Assembly (NCBI RefSeq): GCF_937616625.2
Contig: NC_065570.1
Span: 22,096,046-22,160,045, forward strand
Origin: Mercurialis annua
Taxonomy: Eukaryota; Streptophyta; Magnoliopsida; Malpighiales; Euphorbiaceae
Length of the DNA: 64,000 nt
Reading direction: 5' to 3'
Made by a program: the position numbers and the translations under genes. The notes beneath the pieces were generated by a model. The model was given only the letters and a program-made list of their open reading frames with translations. It did not search any database and was not told where the DNA came from. Position 1 is the stretch's first letter. Each line of letters opens with the position of its first letter. Below, one piece after another: positions 39,401-53,180 of the stretch.

Positions 39401-40985
39401 TGTTTCGTAACGTTTGGCTTAAATCGCTAAAAAGGGGAAATGTTTGGATTTGTTTCGTAACGTTTGCAAACGTTTGGCTTAAAATAACTAAAAAGGTAAA
39501 ACGTTAGGATTTGTTTCGTAACATTTGTAAACGTTTGGCTTAAATCGCTAAAAAGGTGAAACATTTGGATTTGTTTCCTAACGTTAGTAAACGTTTGGCT
39601 TAAATCGCTAAAAAGGTGATATGTTTGGATTTTTTCGTAAGGTTTGGCTTAAATCGCTAAAAAGGTGAAACATTTGGATTTGTTTCATAATGTTTGAAAC
39701 GTTTGGATTTGTTTCCTAACGTTTTAAATTTTTCGTATGAATTGATTAAAAGGGGAAACATGACGTTTTAAACGTTCGGATTTGTGTTGTAACGTTTGTA
39801 AACATTTGTCTTAAATTGCTAAAAAGTTGAAACGTTCGGTTTTGTTTTGTAACATTTATGGATATTCAGATTGGTTTCGTAAAGTTTTAAACGTTTGCCT
39901 TAAATCGCTAAAAAGGCGAAATGTTTGGTTTTGTTTCATAAAGTTTTAAACGGTTGGATTGGTTTTGTAACGTTTTATTTATTTAGCTTAAATCTCTAAA
40001 AAGGTGAAATGTCTGGATTTTTTTACGTAACGTTTGTAAATGTTTGGCTTAAATTTCTAAAAAGGTGACACATTTGGTTTTGTTTCGTAATGTTTGTAAG
40101 CGTTTGGATTTGTTTTGTAACGTTTTAAACGTTTGGATTTTTTCGTAACGTTTTAAATTTTTGGTTTAAATTGCTAAAAAGGTGAAACATTAAGATTTGT
40201 TTCCTATCATTTCTAAACGTTTGGCTTAAATCGCTTAGATGGCGAAACGTTTGGATTTGTTTCGTATCATTTGTAAACGTTTGGCTTAAATCGCTAAAAA
40301 GGTGAAACGTTTGGATTTGTTTCATAAAGTTTGTAAACGTTTGGCTTAAATTTCTAAAAAGGTCAAACGTTACGATTTGTTTCGTAACGTTTGTAAACGT
40401 TTGGCTTAAATCGCTAAAAAGGTGATATGTTTGAATTTGTTTTGTAACGTTTGTAAACGTTTGGCTTAAATCGCTAAAAAGGTGAAACGTTTGGATTTGT
40501 TTCGTAATGTTTGAAACGTTAGGATTTGTTTCATAACGTTTTATATGTTTGCCTTGAATTGATTAAAAGGGGAAACGTAACATTTGAAACGTTCGGATTT
40601 GTTTCGTAACGTTTGTAAACCTTTGGCTTAAATTGCTAAAAAGGTAAAACGTTTGATTTTGTTTTGTAATTTTTGTTGATATTCGGATTAGTTTCGTAAC
40701 GTTTTAAACGTTTGGCTTAAATCGCTAAAAAGGTGAAAGGTTTGGATTTGTTTCGTAACGTTTTAAACGTTTGGATTGGTTTTGCAATGTTTTAAATTTT
40801 TGGCTTAAATTGCTAAAAAGGTGAAACGTTTGGATTTGTTTCATAACATTTTAAACGTTTGGATTGTTTTTGTAAAGTTTTAAACATTTGGATCAAATCG
40901 TTAAAAAGGTGAAACATTACGATTTGTTTCATAATGTTTGCAAACGTTTGGCATAAATCGCTAAAAATTTGAAAAGTTTGGCTTT
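36421..40985 (-). repeat. Higher-order repeat, about 1.6-1.8-kb unit with a shorter copy
   Basis: A rare GTAGATATTSAGATTGG-type variant occurs near 36,421, 38,020, 39,853 and 40,670 (spacings about 1599, 1833 and 817 bp). Following monomers match in order, for example GGTTCTGTAACGTTTTAATTATTTGGC at about 36,525 and 38,125. A GATTAAAAGGGGAAAC marker recurs near 37,911, 39,744 and 40,562. Confidence 0.7.
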
Positions 40986-41034
40986 GTTTCGTAACGTTTG
41001 TAAACGTTTGGCTTAAATCGCTAAAAAGGAGAAA

Positions 41035-44000
41035 CGTTTTATTTGTTTCGTGCCGTTTGTAAAAATGTTTGGCTTAAATCACTAAAAAGGTGAAACGTTT
41101 GGATTTATTTTGAAACGTTTTAAACGTTTGGATTGGTTTTGTAACGTTTTAAACTTTTGGCTTAAATCGCTAAGAAGGGAAAACGTTTGGATTTCTTTGG
41201 TAAAGTTTGTAAATGTTTGGCTTAGATCGCTAAACAGGAGAAAACGTTTAGATTTGTTTCGTAATGTTTTAAATGTTTGGATTGGTTTCATAATGTTTTA
41301 AACGTTTGGCTTATATCGTTTACTACAGTGAAACATTTGGTTTTTTTGTAACGTTTGTAAATGTTTGGCTTAAATCGCTAAAAATGTGTAACATTTCTAT
41401 GGTATTATAATGTTTGTAAACGTTTGGATTTCTTTTGTAACGTTTTAAACGTTTGGCTTAAATCGCTAAAAAGGTGAAACATTTGGTTTTGTTTCATAAC
41501 GTTTGTAAACCTTTAGCTTAAATCGCTAAAAAGGTGAAATGTTTGGATTTATTTTGTATTGTTTGTAAACGTTTGGCTTCAATCGCTAAAAGGCGAAACG
41601 TTTGGATTTGTTTCGTAACGTTTGTAAACCATTAGCTTAAATCGGTAAAAAGGTGAAACGTTTGGATTTGTTTCGTAACGTTTGTAAACGTTTGGCTTGA
41701 ATCGCTAAATAAGGGAAAACGTTTGGATTTGTTACGTAACGTTTGTAAACGTTTGTCTTCAATCGCTAAAAACGTAAAATGTGTGCTTTTTTTCATAACG
41801 TTTTAAACGTTTGTATTGGTTTTGTAACGTTATAATTATTTGCTTAAATCACTAAAAAGGCGAAACATTTGAATTTGTTTCATAACGTTTGTAAATGTTT
41901 GGCTTAAAATAACTAAAAGGTGAAATGTTCGGATTTGTTTCGTAACATTTGGTTCCTAATGTTTGTAAACGTTGGCTTCAATCCCTAAAAAGGTGAAACA
42001 TCTGGATTTGTTTCGTAACGTATTGAACATTTGGATTTGTTTCGTAACATTACAAACGTTTGGATTGCTTTCGCAATGTTCGTAAACGTTTGGCTTAAAT
42101 CGTTAAAAAGGTGAAACGTTTGGATTTGTTTTGTAACGTTTTAAACGTTTGGATTAAATCGCGAATACTGTGAATTGTTTGGATTTGTTTCGTAACGTTT
42201 GTAAACGTTTGGCTTAAATCGCTAAAAATGTGAAACGTTTGGATTTGTTTCGTAACGTTTGCAACATTTGGATTGGTTTCTTAAAATATTAAACGTTTAG
42301 CTTAAATCTCTAATGAGGTGAAGGTTTGGTTTTCTTCGTTTGCAAACGTTTGGCTTAAATCGCTAAAAAGGGGAAACGTTTGGATTTGTTTGGTAACGTT
42401 TTTAAATGTTTGGCTTAAATCGCTAATAAGGCGAAAGGTTTAGATTTGTTTCATAACGTTTTAAACGTTTGGTTTAAATCGCTAAAACGGTGAAACGCTA
42501 AAAAGGTGAAACAATTGGTTTTGTTTCGCAACGTTTGTAAATGTTTGGCTTAAATCGCTAAAAAGGGGAAACGTTTTATTTGTTTCGTACAGTTTGTAAA
42601 AATGTTTGGCTTAAATCGCTAAAAAGGTGAAATGTTTGGATTTATTTTGAAACGTTTTAAACGTTTGGATTGGTTTTGTAATGTTTTAAACTTTTGGCTT
42701 AAATCGCTAAGAAGGGAAAACGTTTGGATTTCTTTGGTAAAGTTTGTAAATGTTTGGCTTAGATCGCTAAACAGGAGAAACGTTTAGATTTGTTTCATAA
42801 TGTTTTAAATGTTTGGATTGGTTTCATAATGTTTTAAACGTTGGGCTTATATCGTTTACTACAGTGAAACATTTGGTTTTTTTGTAACGTTTGTAAATGT
42901 TTGGCTTAAATCGCTAAAAATGTGTAACATTTCGATGGTTTTATAATGTTTGTAAACGTTTGGATTTCTTTTGTAACGTTTTAAACGTTTGGCTTAAATC
43001 ACTAAAAAGGTGAAACATTTGGTTTTGTTTCATAACGTTTGTAAACCTTTAGCTTAAATCGCTAAAAAGGTGAAATATTTGGATTTATTTAGTAATGTTT
43101 GTAAACGTTTGGCTTCAATCGCTAAAAGGCGAAACGTTTGGATTTGTTTCGTAACGTTTGTAAACCATTAGCTTAAATCGGTAAAAAGGTGAAACGTTTG
43201 GATTTGTTTCGTAACGTTTGTAAACGTTTGGCTTGAATCGCTAAAAAGGGAAAACGTTTGGATTTGTTACGTAACGTTTGTAAACGTTTGTCTTCAATCG
43301 CTAAAAACGTAAAATGTGTGCTTTTTTTCATAACGTTTTAAACGTTTGTATTGGTTTTGTAACGTTATAATTATTTGACTTAAATCACTAAAAAGGCGAA
43401 ACATTTGAATTTGTTTCATAACGTTTGTAAATGTTTGGCTTAAAATAACTAAAAGGTGAAATGTTCGGATTTGTTTCGTAACATTTGGTTCCTAATGTTT
43501 GTAAACGTTGGCTTCAATCCCTAAAAAGGTGAAACATCTGGATTTGTTTTGTAACGTATTAAACATTTGGATTGGTTTCGTAACATTACAAACGTTTGGA
43601 TTGCTTTCGCAATGTTCGTAAACGTTTGGCTTAAATCGTTAAAAAGGTGAAACGTTTGGATTTGTTTTGTAACGTTTTAAACGTTTGGATTAAATCGCGA
43701 ATACTGTGAATTGTTTAGATTTGTTTCGTAACGTTTGTAAACGTTTGGCTTAAATCGCTAAAAATGTGCAACGTTTGGATTTGTTTCGTAACGTTTGCAA
43801 CATTTGGATTGGTTTCTTAAAATATTAAATGTTTAGCTTAAATCTCTAAAAAGGTGAAGGTTTGGTTTTCTTCGTTTGTAAACGTTTGGCTTAAATCGCT
43901 AAAAAGGGGAAACGTTTGGATTTGTTTGGTAACGTTTTTAAATGTTTGGCTTAAATCGCTAATAAGGCGAAAGGTTTAGATTTGTTTCATAACGTTTTAA

Positions 44001-44107
44001 ACGTTTGGTTTAAATCGCTAAAACGGTGAAACGCTAAAAAGGTGAAACAATTGGTTTTGTTTCGTAACGTTTGTAAATGTTTGGCTTAAATCGCTAAAAA
44101 TGAGAAA
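41035..44107 (-). repeat. Tandem duplication, about 1536-bp unit (two copies)
   Basis: About 41,035-42,571 repeats at 42,572-44,107 with offset 1535-1537 bp. Both copies carry TTTATTTGTTTCGT followed by GTAAAAATGTTTGG, the TTTACTACAGTGAAAC interruption, CGCGAATACTGTGAATTG, and GGTGAAACGCTAAAAAGG near 42,489 and 44,025. Differences are few, so the event is recent relative to the array. Confidence 0.85.
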
Positions 44108-47100
44108 CGTTTGGATATGTTTTGTAATGTTTGAAACGTTTGGATTGTTTTCGTAACGTTTGTAATCGTTTGGCTTAAATCGCTAAAAAGGTGAAGCGTT
44201 TGGATTTCTTTCGTAACGTTTGTTAACGTTTGGCTAAAATCGCTAAAAAGGTGAAACGTTAGGATTTGTTTCATAACGTTCGTAAACGTTTGGCTTGAAT
44301 CGCTAATATGTGAAACGTTTGGTTTTGTTTCGTAACTTTTGTAAACTTTTGGCCTCAATCACTCAAAAGGGGAAACATTTGGATTATCCTGTCACGTTTT
44401 AAACGTTTGGATTGGTCTCGTACCGTTTTTAACGTTTGGCTTAAATCGCTAAAAAGGTGAAACGTTTGGATTTGTTTCGTAACGTTTGTAAACGTTTGGC
44501 TTGTATCGCTAAAAAAGGGAAATGTTTGGATTTGTTTCTCAACGTTTGTAAACGATTGGGTTAAATCGCTAAAAATGTGTGACATTTGGATTTGTTTCGT
44601 AACGTTTGTAAACGTTTGGCCTAAATTATTAAAAAGGTGACACGTTTGGATTTGTTTCGTAACTTTTGTGAATGTTTGGCTTATATTGCTAAAAAGGTGA
44701 AACGTTTGGTTTTGTTTCGTAACGTATGTAAACAGTTGGCTTAAATTGCTAAAAAGGTGGAACGTTTAGATTTGTATCTTATGGTTTTAAACGTTAGGAT
44801 TTGTTTCGTAACGTTTGTAAACATTTGGCCTAAATCGCTAAAAAGGTCAAATGTTTGGATTTGTTTCGTTACGTTTGTAAACATTTTCTTAAATCGATAA
44901 AAAGGTGAAACGTTAGGATTTGTTTCGTAACATTTGTAAAAGTTTGGCTTAAATCGCAAAAAATGTGAAACGTTTGGATTTGTTTCGTAACATTTGTAAA
45001 TGTTGGGCTTAAATCGCTAAAAAGGGGAAACATTTGGATTTGTTTCGTAACATTTTAAACGATTGGATTGGTTTCGTAACGTTTTAAATGTTTGTCTTAT
45101 ACCGCTAAAAGGGTTAAACGTTTGGATTTGTTTCGTAACGTTTGTAAATGTTTTGGATTAAATCGCTTAAAAGGTAAAACTTTTGGATTTGTTTCGTAAT
45201 GTTTTGAACGTTTGACTTCAACCGCTAAAAAGATGAAACGTTTGGATTTGATTCGTAACGTTTGTAAATGTTTGGCTTAAATAGCTAAAATGGTGAAACG
45301 CTTGGATTTGTTTCGTAACATTTTAAACGTTTGGATTGGTTTTGTAACGTTTGTAAAAGTTTTGCTAAAATAGGAACAAAGGTGAAACGTTTGGTTTTGT
45401 TTCGTAACGTATGTAAACGTTTCACTTAAACTGCTACGAAGGTGAAACGTTTGGATTTGTTTCGTAACATTTTAATTTTTTGGATTTGTTTCGTAACGTT
45501 TTAAACGTTTGGATTTAATTGCTAAAAAGGTTAAACGTTTGGATTTGTTTTGTAACGTTTCTAATTGTTTGCCTTGAATCGCTAAAAAGGTGAAACATTT
45601 GGATTTGTTTCGTAACGTTTGTAAACGTTTGGCCTAAGTCGCTAAAAATGTGAAACATTTAAATTTGTTTCATAACGTTTGTAAACGTTTGCCTAAATCG
45701 CTAAAAAGGTGAAACATTTGGATTTGTTTCGTAACGTTTTAAACGTTTGGATTTATTTTGTAACGTTTGTAAACGTTTGGGTTAAATTGCTAAAACGGTT
45801 AAACGTTTGGTTTTGTTTCGTAATGTATGTAAACGGTTGGCTTAAATTGCTAAAAAGGTGGAACGTTTGGATTTGTTTCGTATGGTTTTAAACGTTACGA
45901 TTTGTTTCATAACGTTTGGCCTAAATCGCTAAGAAGGTGAAACGTTTAGGATTTGTTTCGTAATGTTTTTATACAGTTGTCTTAAATCTCTAAAAAGGTA
46001 AAACGCTAGGATTTGTTTCGTAACATTTGTAAACGTTTAGCTTAAATCGCTAAAAAGGGGAAACAGTCAGATTTGTTTCGTAACGTTTTATACGTTCGGA
46101 TTTGATTCGAAACGTTTTAAACGTTTGGCTTATATCGCTAAAAAGGTGAATCGTTTGGATTTGTTTCGTAAGTTTTGTAAACGTGTGGCTTAAATCGCTA
46201 AAAAGGTGATATGTTTGAATTTGTTTCGTAACTTTTGTAAATGTTTGGCTTAAATCGCTAAAAAGGTGAAACATTTGGATTTGTTTCATAACCTTTGTTA
46301 GCGTTTGGTTTAAATCGCTAAAAAGGTGAAACATTTGGATTTGTTACGTAACGTTTTGAATGTTTGACTTAAATCGCTAAAAAGGTGAAACGTTTGGATT
46401 TGTTTGGTAACGTTTTAAATGTTTGGATTTGTTTCGTAATGCTTGTAAACGTTTGGCTTAAATTTCTTAAAAGGGGAAACGTTTGGTTTTGTTTCGTAAC
46501 GTGTGTAAACGTTTGCGTTAATTTCTAAAAAGGTGGAACATTTGGAATTCTTTCGTAAGGTTTTAAACATTTAGATTTTTTTCGTAACGTTTGTAAATGT
46601 GTGGCCTAAATAGCTAAAACGGTGAAACGTTTGGATTTGTTTCATAATGTTTGTAAACGTTTGGCTTAAATCGCTTAAAAGGTGAAACGTTTAGATTTGT
46701 TTCGTAACGTTTGTAAACGGTTGGCTTAAATCGCTAAAAATGTGAAACCTTTGGATTTGTTTCGTATCGTTTGTTAACGTTTGGCTTAACTCGCTAAATA
46801 GGGGAAACTTCTGGATTTATTTCGTAACGTTTTAAACGTTTGGATTGGTTTCGTAACATTTTAAACGTTTGGCTTAAATCGCTAAAAAAGGTGAAACATT
46901 TGGATTTGTTTCGTAACGTTTGTAAACATTTACTTTAAATCGCTAAAAAGGTGTAACGTTTGGATTTGTTTCCTAACGTTTTGAACGTTTGACTTAAATC
47001 GCTAAAAAGGTGAAAAGTTTGGATTTGTTTCGTAACGTTTGTAAGCGTTCGGCTTAAATCGCTAAAAAGGTGAAACATTTGGATTTTTTTCGTAGCTTTT

Positions 47101-49599
47101 AAAACGTTTGGATTAAATCGCTAAATAAGGGAAACGTTTGGATTTGTTTCGTAACGTTTTCAACGTTTAGATTTGTTTCGTAAATTTTGTAAACGTTTGG
47201 GTTAAATCACTAAAATGGTGAAAACATTTGGTTTTCTTTCGTAACGTTTGTAAACGTTTGGCTTGAATCGATAAAAAGGTGAAACGTTTGGAGTTGTTTG
47301 GTAACGTTTTGAACGTTTAACTTAAATCCCTAAAAAGATGAAACATTTGGATTTTTTTCGTAACACTTTAATTGTTTGGATTTGCTTCGTAACGTTTGTA
47401 AACGTTTGGCTTAAACTGCTAAAAAGGTGAAAGGTTTGGTTTTGTTTCGTAATGTATGTAAACGTTTGGCTTAAACTGCTAAAAAGGTGGAACGTTTGGA
47501 TTTGTTTCGTAACGTTTTAAGCATTTGGATTGGTTTTCCAACATTTTTAATGTTTGGCTTAAATCGCTAAAAGGTGAAACATTTGGATTTGTTTCGTAAC
47601 GTTTTAAATGTTTGGCTTAAATCGCTAAAAAGGTGAAACATTTGGATTTGTTTCATAACGTTTGTAAACATTTAGCTTAAATAGGTAAAAAAGTAAAAGA
47701 TTAGGATTTGTTTCGTAACGTTTGTAAACGTTTAGCTTAAATCGCTAAAAACGTGAAACTTTTGGATTTGTTTCGTAACTTTTGTAAATGTTCTGTTTAA
47801 ATCGTTAAAAAGGTGAAACGTATAGATTTGTTTCGTAACGTTTGTAAAAGTTTGGCTTAAATCACTAAAAAGGTGAAACGTTTGGTTTTGCTTCGTAACT
47901 TTTGTTAATGTTTGGCTTGAATTGCTAAAAAGGTGAAACGTTTGGATTTGTTTCATAACGTTTGAAAACATTTGGCTTAAATCGCTAAAAATGTGAAATA
48001 TTTTGATTTGTTCCGTAATGTTTATAAATGTTTGGCCTCAATCGCTAAAAAGGGGAAACGTTTGGATTTGTTTTAGTACGTTTGCAAACGTTTGGATTAA
48101 ATCGCTAAAAATATGAAACGTTTGGTTTTGTTTGGTAACGTATATAAACATTAGGCATAAATCGCTAAAAATTTGAAACGTTTGAATTAGTTTCATGACG
48201 TTTATTGACGTTTGGTTTAAATCGCTAAAAAGGTGAAACGTTTAGATTGGTTTCGTAACGTTTTAAACGTTAGGATTTGTTTCGTAACTTTTTAAATGTA
48301 TGGCTCAAATTGATTCAAAGGGGAAACATAACGTCTTAAACGTTTGGATTTATTTCGTAACGTTTGTAAACGTTTGGCTTAAATTGCTAAAAAGGTGAAA
48401 TGTTTGGATTTTTTCGTAACATTTTAAACGTTTGGATTGGTTTTGAAACATTTTATATGCTTGGCTTAAATCGCTAAAAAGGTGAAACGTTTGAATTTGT
48501 TTCGTAACGTTTTAAACGTTTGGATTGGTTTTGCAACATTTAAATCTTTGGCTTAAATCGCTAAAAAGGTGAAACGTTTGGATTAGTTTCCTAACGTTTT
48601 AAAAGTTTGGCTTAAATCGCTAAAAAGGTGAAACGTTTGACTTTGTTTCATAACGTTTGATAACTTTTGGCTTGAATAGCTAAACAGGTGAAACGTTTGT
48701 ATTTGTTTCGTAACGTTTGTAAATGTTTGGCATAAATCGCTAAAAATGTGGAACGTTTGGATTTGTTTCGTAATGTTTGTAACCATTTGGCTGAAATCGC
48801 TAAAAAGGTGAAACATTTGGATTTGTTACGTTACGTTTGAAACGTTTGGATTTTTTTTGTAACGTTTATAAACGTTTGGCTTCAAGCGCTAAAAAGGTGA
48901 AACATTTGGATTTGTTTCGATACGTTTGTAAACGTTTGGCTTAAATCGCTAAAAATGAGAAACGTTCGGTTTTGTTTCGTAACGTTTGTAAACGTTTGGC
49001 ATAAATCGCTAAAAATGTGAAACATTTGGATTGGTTTCGTAACGTTTTAAACGTTTGGCTTAAATAGCTAAAAAGGTGAAACGTTTGGATTTGTTTCATA
49101 ACGTTTGTAAACATTTGGCTTAAATCACTAAAAAGGTGAAACGTTAGAATTTGTTTCGTAATGTTTGTAAACGTTTAGCTTAAATAGCTAAAAATGTGAA
49201 ACGTTTGGATTTGTTTCGTAATGTTTGTAAACGTTTAGCTTATATCGCTAAAAAGGTGAAATATTTGGATTTGTTACGCAACGTTTTAAACGTTGGGATT
49301 TGTTTTGTAGCGTTTGGCTTAAATCACTGAAAAGGCAAAACGTTTGATTTTGTTTCGTAACGTATGTAAATGTTTGGCTTAAATCGCTAAAAAGGTGAAA
49401 CGTTTGGATTTTTTTCATAACATTTTAAACGTTTGGATTTCTTTCGTAACGTCTGTAAACTTTTCGCGTAAATTGCTAAAACGGAAATGTTTGGTTCTGT
49501 TTCGTAACGTATGTAAACGTTTCGCTTAAATTCCTAAAAAGGTGGAACGTTTGGATTTGTTTCGTAAGATTTTAAACGTTAGGATTTGTTTCGTAACGT

Positions 49600-52500
49600 T
49601 TGTAATTGTTTGGCCTAAATCGCTAAAAATGTGATACGCTTTTGAATTGTTTCGTAAGATTTGTTAACATTTGGCTTAAATCGCTAAAAAGGTGAAACGT
49701 TAATATTTGTTTCGTAACATTTATAAACGTTTGGCTTAAATCGATAAAATTTTATAAGTTTGGATTTTTTTCGTAACTTTTGTAAACGTTTGGCTTAATT
49801 CGCTAAAAAAGGAAATGTTTCGATTGGTTTCGTAACGTTTTATACGTTGGGATTTGTTTCATAACGTATTAAACGTTTGATTTAAATCGCTAAAAAGGTG
49901 AAACGTTTCGATTTGAATCGAAACGTTTGTAAACGTTTAGCTTAAATCGCTAAAAAGGTGAAACTTTTGGATTTATTTCGTAACGTTTTAAATATTTAGA
50001 TTTGTTTCGTAACCTTTGTTAACGTTAGACTTAAATAGCTAATAAGGCAAAACGTTTGGTTTTGTTTCGTAACGTATGCAAACGTTTGGCGTAAATTTCT
50101 AAAAAGGTGGAATATTTGCATTGGTTTCGTAAGGTTTTAACCTTTAGAATTTCTTTCGTAACGTTTGTAAACATCTAGCCTAAATCGCTAAAAATGTGAA
50201 ACGCTTGGATTTGTTTCGTAACGTTTGTACACTTTTGCCTTAAATCGCTAAAAGGGTGAAACGTTAACATTTGTTTCGTAATGTTTGTAAATGGTTGGCT
50301 TAAATCGCTAAAATTGTGAAACATTTGGATTTGTTTCGTAACGTTTATAAACGTTTGTCTTCAATCACTAAAAAGGGGAAACGTTTGGATTTGTTTCGTA
50401 ACGTTTTATACATTTGGATTGGTTTCGTAACGTTTTAAACGTTTGGCTTAAATCGCTAAAAAGGTATAACGTTTGGAATTTTTTCGTAAAGTTTGTAAAC
50501 ATTCGGCTTAAATCGCTAAAAAGGTGAAACGTTTGGAATTGTTTCGTAACGTTTTGAACGTTTTGATTAAATCGCTAAAAAGGGGAAACGTTTGGGTTTG
50601 TTTCATAACGTTTTCAACGCTTGGATTTGTTTTATAAAGTTTGTAAACGTTTGGCTTAAATCACTAAAAAGTTGAAAAGTTTGGTTTTGTTTCGTAACGT
50701 TTGTAAACGTTTGGCTTGAATCGCAAAAAAGGTGAAACGTTTGGATTTGTTTAGTAACGTTTGTAAACGTTTGGCTTAAATCGCTAAAAAGGGGAAACGT
50801 TTGGGTTTGTTTCATAACGTTTTCATTGTTTGGATTTCTTTCGTAAAGTTTGTAAACGTTTGGCTTAAATCACTTAAAAGATGAAGCATTTGGTTTTGCT
50901 TCATAATGTTTGTAAACGTTTGTCTTGAATCGCTAAAAAGGTGAAACGTTTGGATTTGTTTTGTAACGTTTGTAAACGTTTGGCTTAAATCGCTAAAAAG
51001 GTGAAACATTTAGATTTGTTTCATAACTTTTTCAACGTTTGGATTTGTTTCGTAATGTTTGTATACGTTTGGCTTATATCACTGAAATGGTGAAACGTTT
51101 GGTTTTGTTTCGTAATGTTTGTAAACGTTTGACTTCAATATCTAAAAAGGTTAAACGTTTGGATTTGTTTCGATACGTTTGTACACGTTTGGCTTAAATC
51201 GCTAAAAATGTGAAACGTTTGGATTTGTTTCGATACGTTTGTACACGTTTGGCTTAAATCGCTAAAAATGTGAAACGTTTGGTTTTGTTTCGTAACGTTT
51301 GTTAACGTTTGGCAGAAATCGCTAAAAATGTGAAACTTTTGGATTGGTTTCGTAACGTTTGGCTTAATCTCTATAAAGGGGAAACGTTTAGATTTGTTTC
51401 ATAACGTTTTGAACATTTGGATTTGTTTCGTAACGTTTGTAATTGTTTGGCCTAAATCGCTAAAAATGTGATACGCTTTTGAATTGTTTCGTAAGATTTG
51501 TTAACATTTGGCTTAAATCGCTAAAAAGGTGAAACGTTAATATTTGTTTCGTAACATTTATAAACGTTTGGCTTAAATCGATAAAAAAGGAAATGTTTCG
51601 ATTGGTTTCGTAACGTTTTATACGTTGGGATTTGTTTTATAACGTATTAAACGTTTGATTTAAATCGCTAAAAAGGTGAAACGTTTCGATTTGAATCGAA
51701 ACGTTTGTAATCGTTTAGCTTAAATCGCTAAAAAGGTGAAACTTTTGGATTTGTTTCGTAACGTTTTAAATATTTAGATTTGTTTCGTAACCTTTGTTAA
51801 CGTTAGACTTAAATAGCTAATAAGGCAAAACGTTTGGCGTAAATTTCTAAAAAGGTGGAATATTTGCATTGGTTTCGTAAGGTTTTAACCTTTAGAATTT
51901 CTTTCGTAACGTTTGTAAACATCTAGCCTAAATCGCTAAAAATGTGAAACGCTTGGATTTGTTTCGTAACGTTTGTACACTTTTGCCTTAAATCGCTAAA
52001 AGGGTGAAACGTTAACATTTGTTTCGTAATGTTTGTAAATGGTTGGCTTAAATCGCTAAAATTGTGAAACGTTTGGATTTGTTTCGTAACGTTTATAAAC
52101 GTTTGTCTTCAATCACTAAAAAGGGGAAACGTTTGGATTTGTTTCGTAACGTTTTATACATTTGGATTGGTTTCGTAACGTTTTAAACGTTTGGCTTAAA
52201 TCGCTAAAAAGGTACAACGTTTGGATTTTTTTCGTAAAGTTTGTAAACATTCGGCTTAAATCGCTAAAAAGGTGAAACGTTTGGAATTGTTTCGTAACGT
52301 TTTGAACGTTTTGATTAAATCGCTAAAAAGGGGAAACGTTTGGGTTTGTTTCATAACGTTTTCAACGCTTGGATTTGTTTTATAAAGTTTGTAAACGTTT
52401 GGCTTAAATCACTAAAAAGTTGAAAAGTTTGGTTTTGTTTCGTAACGTTTGTAAACGTTTGGCTTGAATCGCAAAAAAGGGGAAATGTTTGGATTTGTTT

Positions 52501-53180
52501 AGTAACGTTTGTAAACGTTTGGCTTAAATCGCTAAAAAGGGGAAACGTTTGGGTTTGTTTCATAACGTTTTCATTGTTTGGATTTCTTTCGTAAAGTTTG
52601 TAAACGTTTGGCTTAAATCACTTAAAAGATGAAGCATTTGGTTTTGCTTCATAATGTTTGTAAACGTTTGTCTTGAATCGCTAAAAAGGTGAAACGTTTG
52701 GATTTGTTTTGTAACGTTTGTAAACGTTTGGCTTAAATTGCTAAAAAGGTGAAACATTTAGATTTGTTTCATAACTTTTTCAACGTTTGGATTTGTTTCG
52801 TAATGTTTGTAAACGTTTGGCTTATATCATTAAAATGGTGAAACGTTTGGTTTTGTTTCGTAATATTTGTAAACGTTTGACTTCAATATCTAAAAAGGTT
52901 AAACGTTTGGATTTGTTTCGATACGTTTGTACACGTTTGGCTTAAATCGCTAAAAATGTGAAACGTTTGGATTTGTTTCGATACGTTTGTACACGTTTGG
53001 CTTAAATCGCTAAAAATGTGAAACGTTTGGTTTTGTTTCGTAACGTTTGTTAACGTTTGGCATAAATCGCTAAAAATGTGAAACTTTTGGATTGGTTTCG
53101 TAACGTTTGGCTTAATCTCTATAAAGGGGAAACGTTTAGATTTGTTTCATAACGTTTTGAACATTTGGATTTGTTTCGTA
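49600..53180 (-). repeat. Tandem duplication, about 1.84 and 1.75 kb copies
   Basis: The copy starting at about 49,601 recurs from 51,438. The offset starts at 1837 bp and falls to 1748 bp because the second copy has lost 59 bp near 51,585 and 30 bp near 51,833. Those losses equal about one monomer and one half monomer, each between direct repeats still present in the first copy. The remainder is nearly identical. Confidence 0.85.

Larger units (their letters stand above)
35612..45300 (-). repeat. Dispersed segmental duplication next to the right junction
   Basis: Satellite at 35,612 to about 36,400 recurs at about 44,509-45,300 at an offset near 8.9 kb. Shared rare variants include TTTGTTTCTCA, GTAAACGATTGG, AAAAATGTGTRACATTTGG and TTAGATTTGTWTCTTATGG. 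The 44.5-kb copy is uninterrupted satellite across the point that corresponds to the junction. Confidence 0.75.
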
